The notes beneath the pieces were generated by a model. The model saw only the letters and a list, made by a program, of their open reading frames with translations, was not told the DNA's origin and ran no database searches. This document shows, in pieces, positions 62,859 to 64,000 of a stretch of 64,000 nucleotides of DNA. Numbering within the stretch: position 1 is the first letter of the stretch; the number at the start of each line of letters is the position of its first letter. The position numbers and the translations under genes are program-made. Origin of the DNA: Hippopus hippopus (lineage: Eukaryota > Mollusca > Bivalvia > Cardiida > Cardiidae); the NCBI GenBank assembly GCA_946811185.2, contig OX328097.1:5442242-5506241 (forward strand), read 5' to 3'.

Positions 62859-64000
62859 ATTGCTTTTTACATTCAGGTAATTAGCATTGACAGTCATCAA
62901 ACTGTTAGAAAACCATATCGCAATAGCCTAGGAAAAAGTTAAGTTTTTTACATGCAACAAAGATGGCATTACTGAATACAGGTAGTTCTAATCTTCATAC
63001 CAAATATCAATGTCCTCTGACAAAGAGTGTTTCTAACAAAGTTCAAACAAGTACTGGTAGATTTCTAACAAAAAGGAAGAATGGCCCTGAATTGCTCACC
63101 AACAGAACAATGTTGTGACAGCCCACCTCCTCTAGTGGGACCTATTTTTGACCCATCGGTAATAATTTGAACCACCTTGATAGAGGTCCCAGATATCATG
63201 CTACATACAAACATTGCAATTCTATGCAAAATGGTTTGGAAAAAAGACTTTCCAAGTTGTCCGTGTAACAGCCTATATGACCCCCATGGTAGAACCATTG
63301 TTGATCCAAGGGCTATAATTATCTGAATTTTGGTAAAAATGTACTAGATGAATCAAACAATACAGATCTAAGCTAGATGGTTATGAACAAGAAGATAACT
63401 AAAGTTTCCACAGTACAAAGCCTCTGCAAAACATGTAACCCCCAGGGAAGGGCCAATTTTTACCCCAGGTCTAAATTCTGAACAAACTTAGTTTAAAAAT
63501 ATTTATATTACATCAATTGAGAAACAAGTTCTTACAACTTACACCAATCTCTTGATTCTGCTTCCTGGGAACTACACCAGTACACGCGCCGAATGTGTGG
63601 GCCAATGAAAAATCCCAAAGTTGACACCTGCTCCCGGGTCTCGAACTCGGGACCATTTGCTTACAAGGCAGAATCTCTACCTCATTACCACCGACACCAC
63701 AAACTTGGTAGTGAGACACTAGATGAAGCTATGTGCAAATTTTGGTAGCATAGGATTTATGGTTAGGAATAAAAAGATTTTAAAAGTTTTCACTGACAAG
63801 TTAAACTTGTGTCCCCATCGGTATGCCACTTTTGACCCTGGGGCTATAATTTGTACAGTATTGATACAGATTTACTAGATGAAGCAACATGCAAAATTTG
63901 GTAGCACTAAGCTGTATGGTTGGGAACAAGAAGATTTTCAAAATTTTCAACAGATAAACCCACATTAAACTTGTGACCCCTGGGGTGGGGCAAATTTTGA
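62859..64000. repeat. L-type internal repeats and SINE type 2
   Basis: Phrases ACCCCTGGGG/GACCCCCATGGT, GGGCTATAATTTG and GAACAAGAAGATTTTCAAAA recur about every 150-170 bp, continuing past the right edge. A type 2 SINE is embedded at 63560-63715. Confidence 0.6.
63560..63715 (-). mobile_element. tRNA-headed SINE, type 2
   Basis: On the minus strand: GGTGGTAATGAGGTAGAGAT (box A-like) and CCGAGTTCGAGACCCGGGAG (box B), ending GTACTGGTGTAGTTCCC. Confidence 0.75.

Overview
The window is animal nuclear DNA: AT-rich, with spliced genes and a very heavy load of small DNA transposons. The exon structure, tRNA-headed SINEs with an AATCAATCAA-type tail, a D34D mariner, a PIF/Harbinger element and GC-rich double-hairpin MITEs all suit a bivalve mollusc. 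From memory, a dreissenid mussel (Dreissena) is the closest fit, but I could not check this.

Positions 1-17.8 kb hold a segmental duplication. Copy 1 (1-about 4612) and copy 2 (14883-about 17838) both contain the 5' end of a gene for a secreted CBM-like protein (minus strand; complete 631-codon ORF at 13440-15335, and a truncated paralogue running off the left edge at 1-453). Each copy has acquired different insertions, so each supplies empty sites for the other: a 1312-bp mariner (610-1921) and a 479-bp foldback element (3608-4086) in copy 1, and a 263-bp double-hairpin MITE (17149-17411) in copy 2. Between the copies lies a 4974-bp PIF/Harbinger element (4758-9731, TTA target duplication) with convergent MADF-protein and nuclease genes, both frameshifted. 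It is nested inside the remnant of an older, oppositely oriented relative. A 466-bp foldback MITE built of ACGTGCGCACGT palindromes follows at 10220-10685.

Positions 17.8-34 kb carry no exon that I can support. They hold SINEs, MITEs, a GCTCACCTGA-type repeat and short tandem arrays.

Positions 34.4-45.65 kb hold a plus-strand six-exon gene for a multi-pass membrane protein that I read as a glycerophosphocholine acyltransferase 1 (GPC1/DUF2838-type) homologue. All splice phases agree. Positions 52.0-60.9 kb hold the 3' part of a minus-strand gene for a coiled-coil protein (four phase-consistent exons, function unknown).

The dominant signal is one MITE family, here called family E: about 230 bp, TTAA-bounded, with a central, nearly perfect palindrome of about 65 bp. 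I count roughly 80 full or partial copies, mostly between 23 and 63 kb and in the introns of both genes. Copies join end to end through a shared TTAA, sit inside other elements at TTAA, and are themselves hosts for other MITEs. Other families are named F (about 265 bp, GAGCCATGCTCTG ends), D (double hairpin), J (205 bp), C (foldback about 500 bp), G (AAGATCAGACTGCACA palindrome), H, K and L. Strand for MITE copies is a convention: for E, plus means the arm reading GTCCAAATTGAAAGC comes first.
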